Shown here: positions 1 to 8,058 of the stretch, piece by piece
Numbering within the stretch: the stretch's first letter is position 1
How the letters are laid out: every line of letters starts with the position of its first letter
From: Mucilaginibacter galii
Lineage (GTDB): Bacteria; Bacteroidota; Bacteroidia; Sphingobacteriales; Sphingobacteriaceae
Assembly (NCBI RefSeq): GCF_014635825.1
Contig: NZ_BMDO01000002.1
Coordinates: 186,001 to 250,000, forward strand
Direction of reading: 5' to 3'
DNA: 64,000 nt
Position numbers and translations under genes: made by a program
The notes under the pieces: generated by a model
Databases searched by the model: none
What the model was told of the DNA's origin: nothing
Seen by the model: only the letters and a program-made list of their open reading frames with translations

Positions 1-1
1 A

Positions 2-913
2 CGCCTCGAAGAAGCCCTGAGCTGGGCCGATGGCAGCTTAGGCTGGGTAGTTACTTTATGTGCAGGCGCTGGGTGGTTTGGTGGCTTTATTGATCCTAAA
101 GCTGCGCATGAAATATATGCCGACCCCAAAGTATGCCTGGCTGGCAGCGGTGCGTCTACAGGTGTGGCCGAAATTACGCCCGACGGTTACCGCCTGAGCG
201 GCCACTGGAAATATGCCAGCGGCGTACGCCATGCTACTCATTTTACCGCTAACTGCCTTATCAAGCAAAATGGCGAAAGTGTTTTAGATGCCGAAGGCAA
301 CCCCTTGGTATTGTCTTTTGTAATAGATAGCAAGCACGCACAGCAAGTGCCGGCTTGGAAGTACATAGGTATGATGGGCACCGGCAGCCATGCTTTCAAT
401 TTAGAGGATGTTTTGGCTCCGGCCAGCCGTTGTTTCAAGATAGACCATGAAGCCCCGCTGATTGATACATCACTGTACCGATACCCTTTCCTGCAACTGG
501 CTGAAGCTACGCTGGCCGCTAACCTGTCGGGTATGGCTATGCACTTTGTTGATTTGTGCGGCCCCGTATTTGAGCAAAAGCTTAAAGAATCTCGCCGGAT
601 GACAGAGCCGCATCGCGTTATTTTGATGGAAACTCTGCAGGAAGTAAGAGAAGATTTAGAAGGGATACGAAACCAGTTTTATGAAGCGGTTGATGCCTCG
701 TGGCAGGCTTGCTTAACGGGTAACCTAACTCCGGAGGCCTTAAAACCGGTGAGCATTACCAGCCGCTTACTGGCACAAATATCGCGTGAAAGCGTAGACC
801 GGCTTTACCCGTTCTGCGGACTGCAGGCGGCATCGCCCGATACCGAAATAAACCAGGTATGGCGCGATCTGCATACCGCAAGTCAGCATTCGCTGTTGAC
901 CTTTACGGATTAG
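2..913 (+). CDS. Acyl-CoA dehydrogenase-like flavoprotein (5' end outside window)
   Basis: The frame is open from base 2, so about 303 C-terminal residues are visible and the start lies upstream of the window. The early part shows the pattern of the acyl-CoA dehydrogenase middle domain: a G-rich stretch with 'SGHWKYASG', then 'GMMGTGSHAFNLEDVLAP', the usual W..G..GTGS..f...dV.vP signature. The remainder is helix-rich, as expected of the four-helix C-terminal domain. The fold is shared by true acyl-CoA dehydrogenases and by group D flavin monooxygenases of the HsaA/HpaB type, and the 'SG.W.yaSG' wording fits either. The substrate cannot be told, and the N-terminal domain and any catalytic base cannot be checked here. 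Confidence 0.75.
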   Translation, partial: RLEEALSWADGSLGWVVTLCAGAGWFGGFIDPKAAHEIYADPKVCLAGSGASTGVAEITPDGYRLSGHWKYASGVRHATHFTANCLIKQNGESVLDAEGNPLVLSFVIDSKHAQQVPAWKYIGMMGTGSHAFNLEDVLAPASRCFKIDHEAPLIDTSLYRYPFLQLAEATLAANLSGMAMHFVDLCGPVFEQKLKESRRMTEPHRVILMETLQEVREDLEGIRNQFYEAVDASWQACLTGNLTPEALKPVSITSRLLAQISRESVDRLYPFCGLQAASPDTEINQVWRDLHTASQHSLLTFTD

Positions 914-1015
914 CCTATTGAATTTAATAATTCGTGTAAATAATTAACATACTGGTTGTTACAATTTAATACCGCTTAACGTATATATTCATAATTTAGG
1001 TGGCTAAGCCTTATC

Positions 1016-1780
1016 ATGAAATATATATACATATCACTATTTACGGCAATGCTGTTGCTGTCTTCCTGCTCCAGGTATTATTATGCTCCCGCCTTGTTCA
1101 GGAGCGATGTGGCCTATATACCCAAACCGGCATCGTACGATAGTGCTAAAACAACAATATATCTCACCGGGGGCATTGGCGGTAGCATGGGGATAAACTT
1201 ATCAGATGATATAAGTTACGGCACGATAGATGCATCGGTGGGGCACGTTTTTAAAAGAGTAAATATTGCTTATGGTGCATTTGCTTATGCCGGTAAAATT
1301 GAAAACACTAACGTAAACAATAGTTCTACTGATTTTTACCCGCTTAATTCAAAAGGTTTCTCTGCAGTTGGCGGACGGTTTTCGGCCAACTTGTTCAGCG
1401 CAAGAAAGCGCTCCAATTTCAGATATTTAGGTTTTGAGGCTGTTTACAGCAAGGAGTTTGGCAGTTACCTTAATTACCGCAAAAGAGTGAACGGTATAGA
1501 TGACCACTACGCTATAACGGGCTCTGATTTATTAACCATGGGACTAACCAGCGAAATCATTTGGCGTAACCGGCAGGCACAGTTTACGCAATATGGGATA
1601 CGCGTATTTTTTGGCGGCCGTTACCTTAACTACAAATTCGACGATAGGTTGCTTTATAACCAAAATCAGTATTCAGGGCAATTTGATTTGGCATACTTTA
1701 TGAAATATAAGGGGTATATAGCCAGTGTAAACACCAACTTTTTTACATCAATAGCTTTGCGGTTGGGTTATAGCTTTTAG
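1016..1780 (+). CDS. Outer-membrane lipoprotein, function unknown
   Basis: The 254-residue product begins with a short basic-hydrophobic leader ending in LLSSC, a lipobox with Cys18 as the likely lipidated residue, so export and membrane anchoring are expected. The body alternates hydrophobic and polar residues, is rich in Gly, Tyr and Phe, and ends in 'LRLGYSF' with a terminal aromatic. This resembles an outer-membrane beta-barrel or a beta-rich surface protein. No family is recognised. The gene lies alone between the flavoprotein gene and the convergent folP, whose 3' end is four bases away. Confidence 0.7.
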   Translation: MKYIYISLFTAMLLLSSCSRYYYAPALFRSDVAYIPKPASYDSAKTTIYLTGGIGGSMGINLSDDISYGTIDASVGHVFKRVNIAYGAFAYAGKIENTNVNNSSTDFYPLNSKGFSAVGGRFSANLFSARKRSNFRYLGFEAVYSKEFGSYLNYRKRVNGIDDHYAITGSDLLTMGLTSEIIWRNRQAQFTQYGIRVFFGGRYLNYKFDDRLLYNQNQYSGQFDLAYFMKYKGYIASVNTNFFTSIALRLGYSF

Positions 1781-1784
1781 CTAT

Positions 1785-2636
1785 TTAATTGCATACGCTC
1801 CATAGCTTAACAGTTTCTACCGCTTCCTTAACATCGTGAACACGTAAAATATTGGCTCCTTTAGTTAACGCTATCGTGTTTATTACCGTTGTTCCGTTCA
1901 AGGCTTCGGCAGCGCTTGTGCCCAACAAACCATAGATCATTCGCTTGCGCGATACGCCAACTAATACAGGCAGATGCAAGCGCTCAAACTCTTGCAAGCG
2001 GTTCATTAGTGTATAACTCTGTTCGGCAGTTTTGGCAAAGCCAAAGCCGGGGTCAAGTATTACATCATGTACGCCCATGCTACGTAATTGTTCTGAGCGC
2101 TCTACCAAATGATCAAACACCTCGGCAGATACATCCTGGTATTGCGTCTGCTTTACCATGGTTTGCGGAGTGCCTTTCATGTGCATTAAAATATAGGGCA
2201 CTTGCAGGCGAGCAATGGTGGCAAACATATCGGCATCCAGTTCGCCGCCGCCAATATCGTTAATGATATGGGCACCGGCTTTAACGGCAGCTTCGGCTAC
2301 CCTGGAGCGAAAGGTATCTATAGAAAGTACAGCTTCGGGATGAGCTTTTACAATAGCTTCAACCACGGGCAGTAAACGGTCCGTTTCTTCCTCCATAGAA
2401 ATATCAGTAGCGCCCGGTCGCGATGAATAGGCACCCAGATCAAGCATGGTTGCACCATCGGCCAGCATTTGGCCGGCTTGCTGCAAAGCATCGGCTACGG
2501 CAGGTTTGCGGCTGCCGGCAAAAAAGGAGTCGGGCGTTACATTAATAATGCCCATTACCTGCGGAGTGCTTAAATCCATTAAGCGACCGCGTACGTTAAT
2601 GGTTGCCTTTTTGCGAAAAACTGTATCTTTAGCCAT
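1785..2636 (-). CDS. folP: Dihydropteroate synthase
   Basis: The enzyme condenses p-aminobenzoate with dihydropterin pyrophosphate in cytoplasmic folate synthesis. Of its 283 residues, the N-terminal part carries the hallmark 'MGIINVTPDSFFAGS', where the Asn binds Mg/pyrophosphate. 'DLGAYSSRPGA' follows as the second loop, then 'LSIDTF', 'INDIGGG', 'ILMHMKGTPQTM', 'ILDPGFGFAKT' and 'VGVSRKRMI'. Together these are the conserved loops of the DHPS TIM barrel. Length is normal for the family. The gene is transcribed divergently from the DUF1599 gene across about 65 bases. Confidence 0.96.
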   Translation of the reverse strand: MAKDTVFRKKATINVRGRLMDLSTPQVMGIINVTPDSFFAGSRKPAVADALQQAGQMLADGATMLDLGAYSSRPGATDISMEEETDRLLPVVEAIVKAHPEAVLSIDTFRSRVAEAAVKAGAHIINDIGGGELDADMFATIARLQVPYILMHMKGTPQTMVKQTQYQDVSAEVFDHLVERSEQLRSMGVHDVILDPGFGFAKTAEQSYTLMNRLQEFERLHLPVLVGVSRKRMIYGLLGTSAAEALNGTTVINTIALTKGANILRVHDVKEAVETVKLWSVCN

Positions 2637-2701
2637 TTACTTACGGGCGCTTTAAATGCCCGTGCTGCACAAATATCGCACAAAAAATAAAATCTACCGT
2701 T

Positions 2702-3259
2702 TTGACCAATACCACACTTGAATACGAGTCTGTAATAAATACCTGTAAATCGCTGTTCATCAAAAAAACACGCGATTACGGCACGGCCTGGCGTATACTC
2801 AGGCCATCGTCCATCACCGATCAAATCTTTATTAAGGCGCAGCGCATCCGCACGCTCGAAGAAAAAAAGGTATCGAAAGTGGGCGACGATATTACCGGCG
2901 AGTACATTGGTATTGTAAATTATTGCCTGATTGCCATGATGCAATTAGACTGCGGACCCGAAACGCCCCTGGAATTACCCGTAGAGCAGGTGGCCGAACT
3001 GTTTGATAAATATGCCAAGGAAACGTATAACCTCATGATGGATAAAAATCATGATTACGGCGAGGCCTGGCGCGATATGCGCATCAGTTCATTAACTGAT
3101 TTGATTTTAATGAAGTTGTTGCGCGTAAAACAAATTGAAGACAACGAGGGCGAAACCCTGGCCTCGGAAGGTGTAAAGGCCAACTACCAGGACATGCTGA
3201 ATTATGCGGTGTTTGCCTTGATAAAGTTGAGCGCCCAGCCAAGTACCCCCACCCACTAA
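2702..3259 (+). CDS. DUF1599 (Nmad1-type) protein with two similar halves
   Basis: The product has 185 residues. The only plausible initiator is TTG at 2702, because no in-frame ATG lies between an upstream stop and the conserved region. The protein is visibly an internal duplication. Half one has 'KTRDYGTAWRILRPSSITDQI...KAQRIRTLEE' and half two has 'KNHDYGEAWRDMRISSLTDLI...KLLRVKQIED'. Each is followed by a helix ending in a 'Y...(M)LNY...A(L/M)I' segment. The repeated DYG.AWR..R.SS.TD motif identifies DUF1599, a family also described as nucleotide-modification-associated; the biochemical role is not established. It sits divergent from folP and upstream of the DoxX-like gene. A cytoplasmic nucleotide-related function is only inference. 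Confidence 0.8.
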   Translation: MTNTTLEYESVINTCKSLFIKKTRDYGTAWRILRPSSITDQIFIKAQRIRTLEEKKVSKVGDDITGEYIGIVNYCLIAMMQLDCGPETPLELPVEQVAELFDKYAKETYNLMMDKNHDYGEAWRDMRISSLTDLILMKLLRVKQIEDNEGETLASEGVKANYQDMLNYAVFALIKLSAQPSTPTH

Positions 3260-3291
3260 AGGGAGATTTTGAAACGCTTAAATTTCTACCA

Positions 3292-4494
3292 TTGGATATA
3301 AAAATACAACATAAAAATTCGTCTGCTTCTCCTTTAGGAGGAGAAGCTTTAGCGCTGATCTGGTTTTGCCGCATAGCGGTTGCCCTGTTGTTCATTTTTT
3401 CGGGACTGATCAAAGCTAATGACCCACTGGGCTTTTCCTACAAGTTGGAAGAGTACTTCGAGGTTTTTCATGTTACTTTTTTGAACGATTTGGCGCTGAG
3501 TCTGTCCATCATTTTATGTGCGCTGGAGATGATCCTGGGCTTTGCCCTGCTCATTGGCATCCGCATTAACGCCATTACCTGGGGACTGCTGTTGTTAATC
3601 ATTTTCTTTGGCTTTCTTACCTTTTACTCTGCTTTTTTTAAAGTAGTGCAAACCTGCGGCTGTTTTGGCGATGCTATTCCGCTTACGCCCTGGGAATCTT
3701 TCGGGAAAGACATGGTGCTGCTGGCACTGGTTTTAGTTCTGTTTTTTAACCGTAAACAAATACGCCCGCTGGTTAGCCCCACGGCCGAAATTCGCTGGTT
3801 GGTTGCGGCTGTAGTAATTTCTTTAGGCGTAGGTTTGTATACCTACAACTTTTTACCAGTGCTCGATTTTTTACCTTATAAAGTTGGCAACAACATCCCT
3901 AAAGAAATGAGTACGCCGCCGGGTGCCGTACCTGACGAGTATGAACTCACCTATCAGCTGAAGAACAAAGCAACCGGTGCTACTAAAAGTATGAGCGATA
4001 AAGAGTACCTGAAAACCGGGATCTGGAAAGACACCAACTGGGAAATTAAAGGCGACCCGGAACGCAGGCTGATCAAGAAAGGTTTTGAACCCAAGATCAG
4101 GGATTTGGGTATCAACGATTCGCAAGGAAACGATTATACCAAAGAACTGCTGGCTAACCCCTTTTATAGCATTTGGGTAGTAGCTTATGATCTCAATAAA
4201 ACCAACGAAGCGGCTTTGGGGCGTTTAAACGCACTGGCCATTAACCTTACGCAAAATTATAATATCCGCACGGTGATGATTACCTCAGCGTCGCCAACAG
4301 ATGCCGCTGCATTCAGTAAGCAACATCATTTGGCTTTTGAGATCTTTCATGCCGATGGGGTGCCGTTGAAAACTATGGTACGTGCCAATCCAGGTGTGAT
4401 GCTGTTGAAGAACGGCACGGTGATTAACAAATGGCATTACCATAACATGCCCGATTATGATGCCCTGGTGAAACAATACCTGCAAAAACAATAG
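3292..4494 (+). CDS. DoxX/MauE-like membrane protein fused to a thioredoxin-like domain (BT_3928-type)
   Basis: The protein has about 400 residues. Family-like sequence begins near residue 25 ('WFCRIAVALLFIFSGLIKANDPLGFSYKLEEYF'-like region) and forms four membrane helices containing 'TCGCFGD', the Cys-Gly-Cys motif typical of DoxX/MauE redox-associated proteins. A fifth hydrophobic segment follows, then a periplasmic part. Its last 120 residues ('NPFYSIWVV...VMITSAS...NPGVMLLKNGTVINKWH') have thioredoxin-fold wording but no CXXC. The start is uncertain: TTG at 3292 is the first candidate, and the roughly 20 preceding residues are encoded by a palindrome-bearing repeat-like sequence. The gene is four bases from the next permease gene, suggesting one transcript. 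Role in envelope redox chemistry is inferred. Confidence 0.75.
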   Translation: MDIKIQHKNSSASPLGGEALALIWFCRIAVALLFIFSGLIKANDPLGFSYKLEEYFEVFHVTFLNDLALSLSIILCALEMILGFALLIGIRINAITWGLLLLIIFFGFLTFYSAFFKVVQTCGCFGDAIPLTPWESFGKDMVLLALVLVLFFNRKQIRPLVSPTAEIRWLVAAVVISLGVGLYTYNFLPVLDFLPYKVGNNIPKEMSTPPGAVPDEYELTYQLKNKATGATKSMSDKEYLKTGIWKDTNWEIKGDPERRLIKKGFEPKIRDLGINDSQGNDYTKELLANPFYSIWVVAYDLNKTNEAALGRLNALAINLTQNYNIRTVMITSASPTDAAAFSKQHHLAFEIFHADGVPLKTMVRANPGVMLLKNGTVINKWHYHNMPDYDALVKQYLQKQ

Positions 4495-4498
4495 TAAA

Positions 4499-5557
4499 AT
4501 GCTAAACTACCTCCTCCGCAAAATTGGATATAGCCTGGCTGTTATGCTGGGTATTGTGGTGGTGGTATTTTTCCTGTTCAATATTTTACCGGTTGACCCT
4601 GCCCGCATGACGCAAGGGCAACGCGCCGATGTACAGTCGTTAGAAGCCGTGCGCAAAGAATTTGGCTTGGATAAATCTTTGCCTGTACAGTTCGCTTATT
4701 ACCTCAACGATCTTTCGCCCATTGGTCTGCACGCGCGTACTGCCGAGGAGCAGGAGCGCTATCATTATGTACAGTTACTTCCGGTTTCGGCTACCCAGGC
4801 TATCTGCCTAAAATGGCCTTACCTGCGCCGCTCTTACCAAACGCATAAAGAGGTAGCCGCTTTACTGTTAGAGGTAATTCCCAATACACTCATACTTGCA
4901 ACGTTTGCTATGTTAATGGCTATTGTGATTGGTATTTTTTTAGGGGTACTGAGCGCTGTGCATCAAAATACCTGGATAGATCGTTTGGCTGTTGGGTTTT
5001 CGGTATTAGGGATTTCGGCACCGTCATTTTTTGCCGGTATTTTAATTGCCTGGCTGTTTGGTTTTGTGCTAAGTCGGTACACCGGTTTAAATATGACGGG
5101 TAGCCTATATAGTTACGACCCTTTCAAGGGTGAAGTAATGACCTGGAGCAACGTGATATTGCCAGCCGTAACGCTGGGTTTGCGTCCGCTGGCTATTATT
5201 GTGCAGCTTACCCGCAGTAGTATGCTGGAGGTGTTAAATCAAGATTATATCCGCACCGCAAAGGCCAAAGGGTTGAGTCCTAATGCTATTATTTACCGCC
5301 ATGCGCTGCCAAATGCCTTAAACCCTGTTATTACCGCCATTGCCAACTGGTTTGCCTCGCTGCTGGCCGGGTCCTTTTTTGTTGAATACGTGTTTGGCTA
5401 TAACGGACTGGGTAAGGTAACGGTAGATGCACTTGAAATGTCGGACTTTCCGGTTATTATTGGCTCTATCCTCTTTATTGCCTTTATATTTGTAGTGATC
5501 AATATCCTTGTAGATATGATTTACGTTTGGATAGATCCCCGCGTTAAATTGAACTAA
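4499..5557 (+). CDS. ABC transporter permease, Opp/Dpp type
   Basis: This 352-residue inner-membrane protein belongs to the binding-protein-dependent permease family used for peptides, nickel and similar solutes. It starts with the conserved 'MLNYLLRKIGYSLAVMLGIVVVVF' style first helix (DppB/OppB N-terminus). It has the 'DPAR...QRADV.....V.KEFGLDKSLPVQF' periplasmic stretch. Near residues 240-270 the cytoplasmic EAA loop reads 'DYIRTAKAKGLSPNAIIYRHALPNALNP', which contacts the ATPase. Five further hydrophobic segments fit six membrane spans. No ATPase or binding-protein gene is adjacent, so partners must be encoded elsewhere and the solute is unknown. Confidence 0.93.
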   Translation: MLNYLLRKIGYSLAVMLGIVVVVFFLFNILPVDPARMTQGQRADVQSLEAVRKEFGLDKSLPVQFAYYLNDLSPIGLHARTAEEQERYHYVQLLPVSATQAICLKWPYLRRSYQTHKEVAALLLEVIPNTLILATFAMLMAIVIGIFLGVLSAVHQNTWIDRLAVGFSVLGISAPSFFAGILIAWLFGFVLSRYTGLNMTGSLYSYDPFKGEVMTWSNVILPAVTLGLRPLAIIVQLTRSSMLEVLNQDYIRTAKAKGLSPNAIIYRHALPNALNPVITAIANWFASLLAGSFFVEYVFGYNGLGKVTVDALEMSDFPVIIGSILFIAFIFVVINILVDMIYVWIDPRVKLN

Positions 5558-5558
5558 T

Positions 5559-5861
5559 ATGCCCGCCCAAAATATAACCTTACCCGAGCTTTTTATGCTC
5601 ATTGCTTACATGAGTTTCCCGGTGTGGTGTATTGCCCGCGCCATACAGTGGTTGCAACTAAAAAACCTGGTGGCGCTACCGCGTTTGATCCTCATTCTGT
5701 TGGTGTCGCTTGTAATTTCGTTCATTATCACGCTGGTGATCTGGGGGGGATGGCCGGGTAAGCCCATGTATAGTATCATTTGTGTGCCTGCTGTAGTGGC
5801 CGAGGGGTTTATTTTGCTGATGACCTTTTTTGTTAAAAAAGCTTTAGTCAAAAAGAAATGA
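5559..5861 (+). CDS. Small membrane protein, unknown
   Basis: The 100-residue product has three strongly hydrophobic segments (about residues 10-30, 38-62 and 70-92) and a Lys-rich C-terminus 'VKKALVKKK', which suggests a cytoplasmic tail by the positive-inside rule. It follows the permease gene after one base, and its stop overlaps the ATG of aroK by four bases (ATGA). It is therefore translated from the same message and probably coupled. No family is recognised. It may be a local membrane accessory or simply an operon passenger. Confidence 0.7.
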   Translation: MPAQNITLPELFMLIAYMSFPVWCIARAIQWLQLKNLVALPRLILILLVSLVISFIITLVIWGGWPGKPMYSIICVPAVVAEGFILLMTFFVKKALVKKK

Positions 5862-6370
5862 GCCGCATCTTCTTAATTGGCTTTATGGGCTGCGGCAAAA
5901 CCACCTTAGGTCGCAAACTGGCTGCCCGCTTAGGCTACACCTTTTATGATCTGGACCACCTGCTGGAAGAACAAGCCGGCATGAGCGTAGCCGAGTACTT
6001 TTCCAGCTTTGGCGAAACTGCTTTTCGCTTGGCCGAAGCTGAAATACTAAAGAATACCGCTTACGGCGAAAAGGCCGTAATTTCTACCGGTGGTGGCTTG
6101 CCTTGCTTTTTTGATAATATGGACTGGATGAAGGCGCATGGTATTACCTTTTACATTAAGCTATCGCCTAAAATCCTGGCCAGTCGGTTAGCGCATGGCA
6201 AAGAAGAGCGCCCCTTACTGCGCGATAAACACGGCGATGAGTTAATTGCCTTTATTGCTGATAAACTGGCAGAGCGTGAAAGCTTTTATGAGCAGGCACA
6301 GGTTATTGCAGAAGGGTTGAGTTTAACGGCGGAAAAGGTGGAAGAGCTTGTCTTAAACCGGAATTTATAG
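5858..6370 (+). CDS. aroK: Shikimate kinase
   Basis: The enzyme phosphorylates shikimate with ATP in aromatic amino-acid synthesis. Its 170 residues open with 'IFLIGFMGCGKTTLGRKLA', a Walker A loop of the GxxGxGKT type. Then come 'YDLDHLLEEQAGMSVAEYF..FGE..FR..E' (the D.D and FRxxE shikimate-binding elements) and 'VISTGGGLPCF', the GGG substrate loop. 'EERPLL' supplies the lid arginine. The length is typical for a monofunctional kinase. The start overlaps the stop of the preceding small membrane protein gene by four bases. Confidence 0.96.
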   Translation: MSRIFLIGFMGCGKTTLGRKLAARLGYTFYDLDHLLEEQAGMSVAEYFSSFGETAFRLAEAEILKNTAYGEKAVISTGGGLPCFFDNMDWMKAHGITFYIKLSPKILASRLAHGKEERPLLRDKHGDELIAFIADKLAERESFYEQAQVIAEGLSLTAEKVEELVLNRNL

Positions 6371-6387
6371 GATTAAAGAATTAGCCG

Positions 6388-6900
6388 CTACCGAACCGAG
6401 CCATAATGCTGCATAATTATTTCTGGATAGAGCTGGTACTTGTTTCTTATACTGTAAAGATAATCCATAATGGCATGGTAGCTGCCCTGATAGTCTTCAA
6501 CCTTTAAAAGTTCTCCCTCTATTGGTTGATCGCCTATTTCAAACAATATACTAAAAGGAATCACAATATAACTGTCTACATGGTTTCCATTTTTCATTGC
6601 AGCTTTCCATATAAAGTCTTTCCTGTTAATTACATTTTTGAATGCTTGTAGCATTATGCTGTCCAAGCCTCCTGTATTGCCAATAAGTTTGACAGAATCA
6701 ATTTGGCTACTCTTAGTTACCCGAAAAGATAACAACAGTATAGTTTGCAGGCCCCGGTTGGTACTTTGTTCGGGAAATCTAAAACTTCTTGCAATGTATT
6801 TATTGATATTGTACTTATTTACAAAAGCAGCATCTTTTGTTTGACCAAATAAATTTAGAGATGTTATAGAAAATAGCACGATCAATAAACAAGCTTTCAT
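6388..6900 (-). CDS. Secreted TonB C-terminal-like protein
   Basis: The 170-residue product has a signal peptide (about residues 1-19, hydrophobic and ending 'LNLFGQ'). The mature part follows the TonB C-terminal pattern: 'RFPEQSTNRGLQTILLLSFRV..SSQIDSVKLIGNTGG.LDSIMLQAFKNV', then 'W..A...G...DSYIVIPFSILFE'. That matches the family's yP..a...G...v.f.v...G.v..v.v....g..ld..a......w.pa..nG.....v.ipi.F. There is no membrane anchor or Pro-rich linker as in a real TonB, so it is more likely a stand-alone periplasmic domain. It is convergent with aroK across 17 bases. The family call is by pattern only. Confidence 0.6.
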   Translation of the reverse strand: MKACLLIVLFSITSLNLFGQTKDAAFVNKYNINKYIARSFRFPEQSTNRGLQTILLLSFRVTKSSQIDSVKLIGNTGGLDSIMLQAFKNVINRKDFIWKAAMKNGNHVDSYIVIPFSILFEIGDQPIEGELLKVEDYQGSYHAIMDYLYSIRNKYQLYPEIIMQHYGSVR

Positions 6901-7034
6901 ATTGGTATCTAATGGTTTACGTTTGGTTAATCAGTAATAAGCTTTTACAATATAGCAGTTATTCCATTGATTTAAATATGCATCAAATTGAAGATGCCAC
7001 TGAAGGGCGTACAATGGATTCATTTCAAGTTGTC

Positions 7035-7114
7035 TGCGTTATAAAATGTAATGTAAAGCCCTGAATGCATCACCGAGGAATGAGGCTCGCAACGCAAGCC
7101 CTGCCCGGAAGCAC
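7035..7114 (+). repeat. Interspersed repeat, family A, copy 1 (degenerate)
   Basis: This stretch aligns along its length with 46680-46766: both start TGCGTTA, share AAAGCCC(T/G)GAATGCA and GGAATGAGG, and end in a CCCG(G)AAG element. Both lie outside genes and in the same orientation. It looks like a dispersed genomic repeat of unknown role that has diverged here. Confidence 0.6.
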
Positions 7115-7121
7115 TCCCTGA

Positions 7122-7973
7122 TTATGATTTAAACAGGTTCTTGATCTTTTTAAAAATATCTTGTTTATGGGGCTTAGGTAAGCCGTCGTGTGTTAGCTTG
7201 TTTTCGTAATGTGCTGTGAGTTGTGCGGCGTAATCTTTTTCTTCGGCGTTACCGCTTTGCATTTGTTTTATATAGGGCAATACATTGGCCTGCAACATGC
7301 TATTGGCCGATACAGTATGATATTCACTTCTCACCGCCTCGGATAAATTATTATTGATCGGCACTTGTCCATTTTCGGCAAAATAGTCGATATGGAAAAT
7401 TTCGGGGTCAAGTTTTTTGAGGCGTTTGGTGCCGCGGCGTTCGTTACGCCACGGGTGTTCGCCTTTATGTAGTTGCTGTATTAAAAACTCCCTGTCCCAC
7501 AAAGTAACCTGGTGCGACATCAGGTAATCGGATGCGGCATTATCAAGCACCGTAACATTAAATCCGTCTATATAATAATGTGTAGGGTGGGTTTTATAAA
7601 TATCGGCGCTGCCCAATTTAACGTGCTTCCATTCAAATTGCCGGGCTAATGTGATGAGTTCATTGATAAAACTGCTGCTCACTGGTTTTTGCAGCCACAT
7701 ATCTTCCTGAAAGTAAAGTACGTATTTTTCGGTGATAACCTCTTGCAGCAGATATCGTAAACGGTCAGACCATTCGCCTTTGCCAGAATGAATGTTTTGG
7801 AAATGAGGAAGAGTAAAATTAACCTTTTCGGTGGCAAAATAGTATTTGCAGTTAGCTTTAAAATCCCAGTTCTTATTGAAAAAGTAGCTGAAACCGGGAT
7901 ATAAAAAACGGTACCTGTCGCAGGTGTGTACCAGCAGTGCTGCAGACTGGGGTTGGGTATCGTTGTTATTCAT
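7122..7973 (-). CDS. Glycosyltransferase-like protein
   Basis: The 283-residue protein has no signal peptide. 'SAALLVHTCDRYRFLYPGF' near the N-terminus reads like the first strand and loop of a GT-A nucleotide-sugar fold. 'WSDRLRYLLQEVITEKYVLYFQEDMWL' near residues 95-120 resembles the helix plus acidic 'ED.W' strand that carries the metal-binding DxD-like site. The C-terminal tail 'KPHKQDIFKKIKNLFKS' is basic and amphipathic, compatible with peripheral membrane contact. The donor and acceptor are unknown and no other glycan-assembly genes are near. The call rests on fold-like wording only. Confidence 0.5.
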   Translation of the reverse strand: MNNNDTQPQSAALLVHTCDRYRFLYPGFSYFFNKNWDFKANCKYYFATEKVNFTLPHFQNIHSGKGEWSDRLRYLLQEVITEKYVLYFQEDMWLQKPVSSSFINELITLARQFEWKHVKLGSADIYKTHPTHYYIDGFNVTVLDNAASDYLMSHQVTLWDREFLIQQLHKGEHPWRNERRGTKRLKKLDPEIFHIDYFAENGQVPINNNLSEAVRSEYHTVSANSMLQANVLPYIKQMQSGNAEEKDYAAQLTAHYENKLTHDGLPKPHKQDIFKKIKNLFKS

Positions 7974-8058
7974 GCTTATATTTGGCCCGCCGGGTTAGCT
8001 TTTGTATTGCAAACTTAGCATATGCCGGTTAAATGCCGGGCAACAAGCACACAAAAAT

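Noticed and set aside
1889..2263. 124-aa plus-strand frame
   Set aside because: It lies wholly antisense inside folP, whose motifs are unmistakable.
2579..2944. 121-aa minus-strand frame
   Set aside because: It is antisense to the DUF1599 gene and overlaps the folP start; its composition has no coding character.
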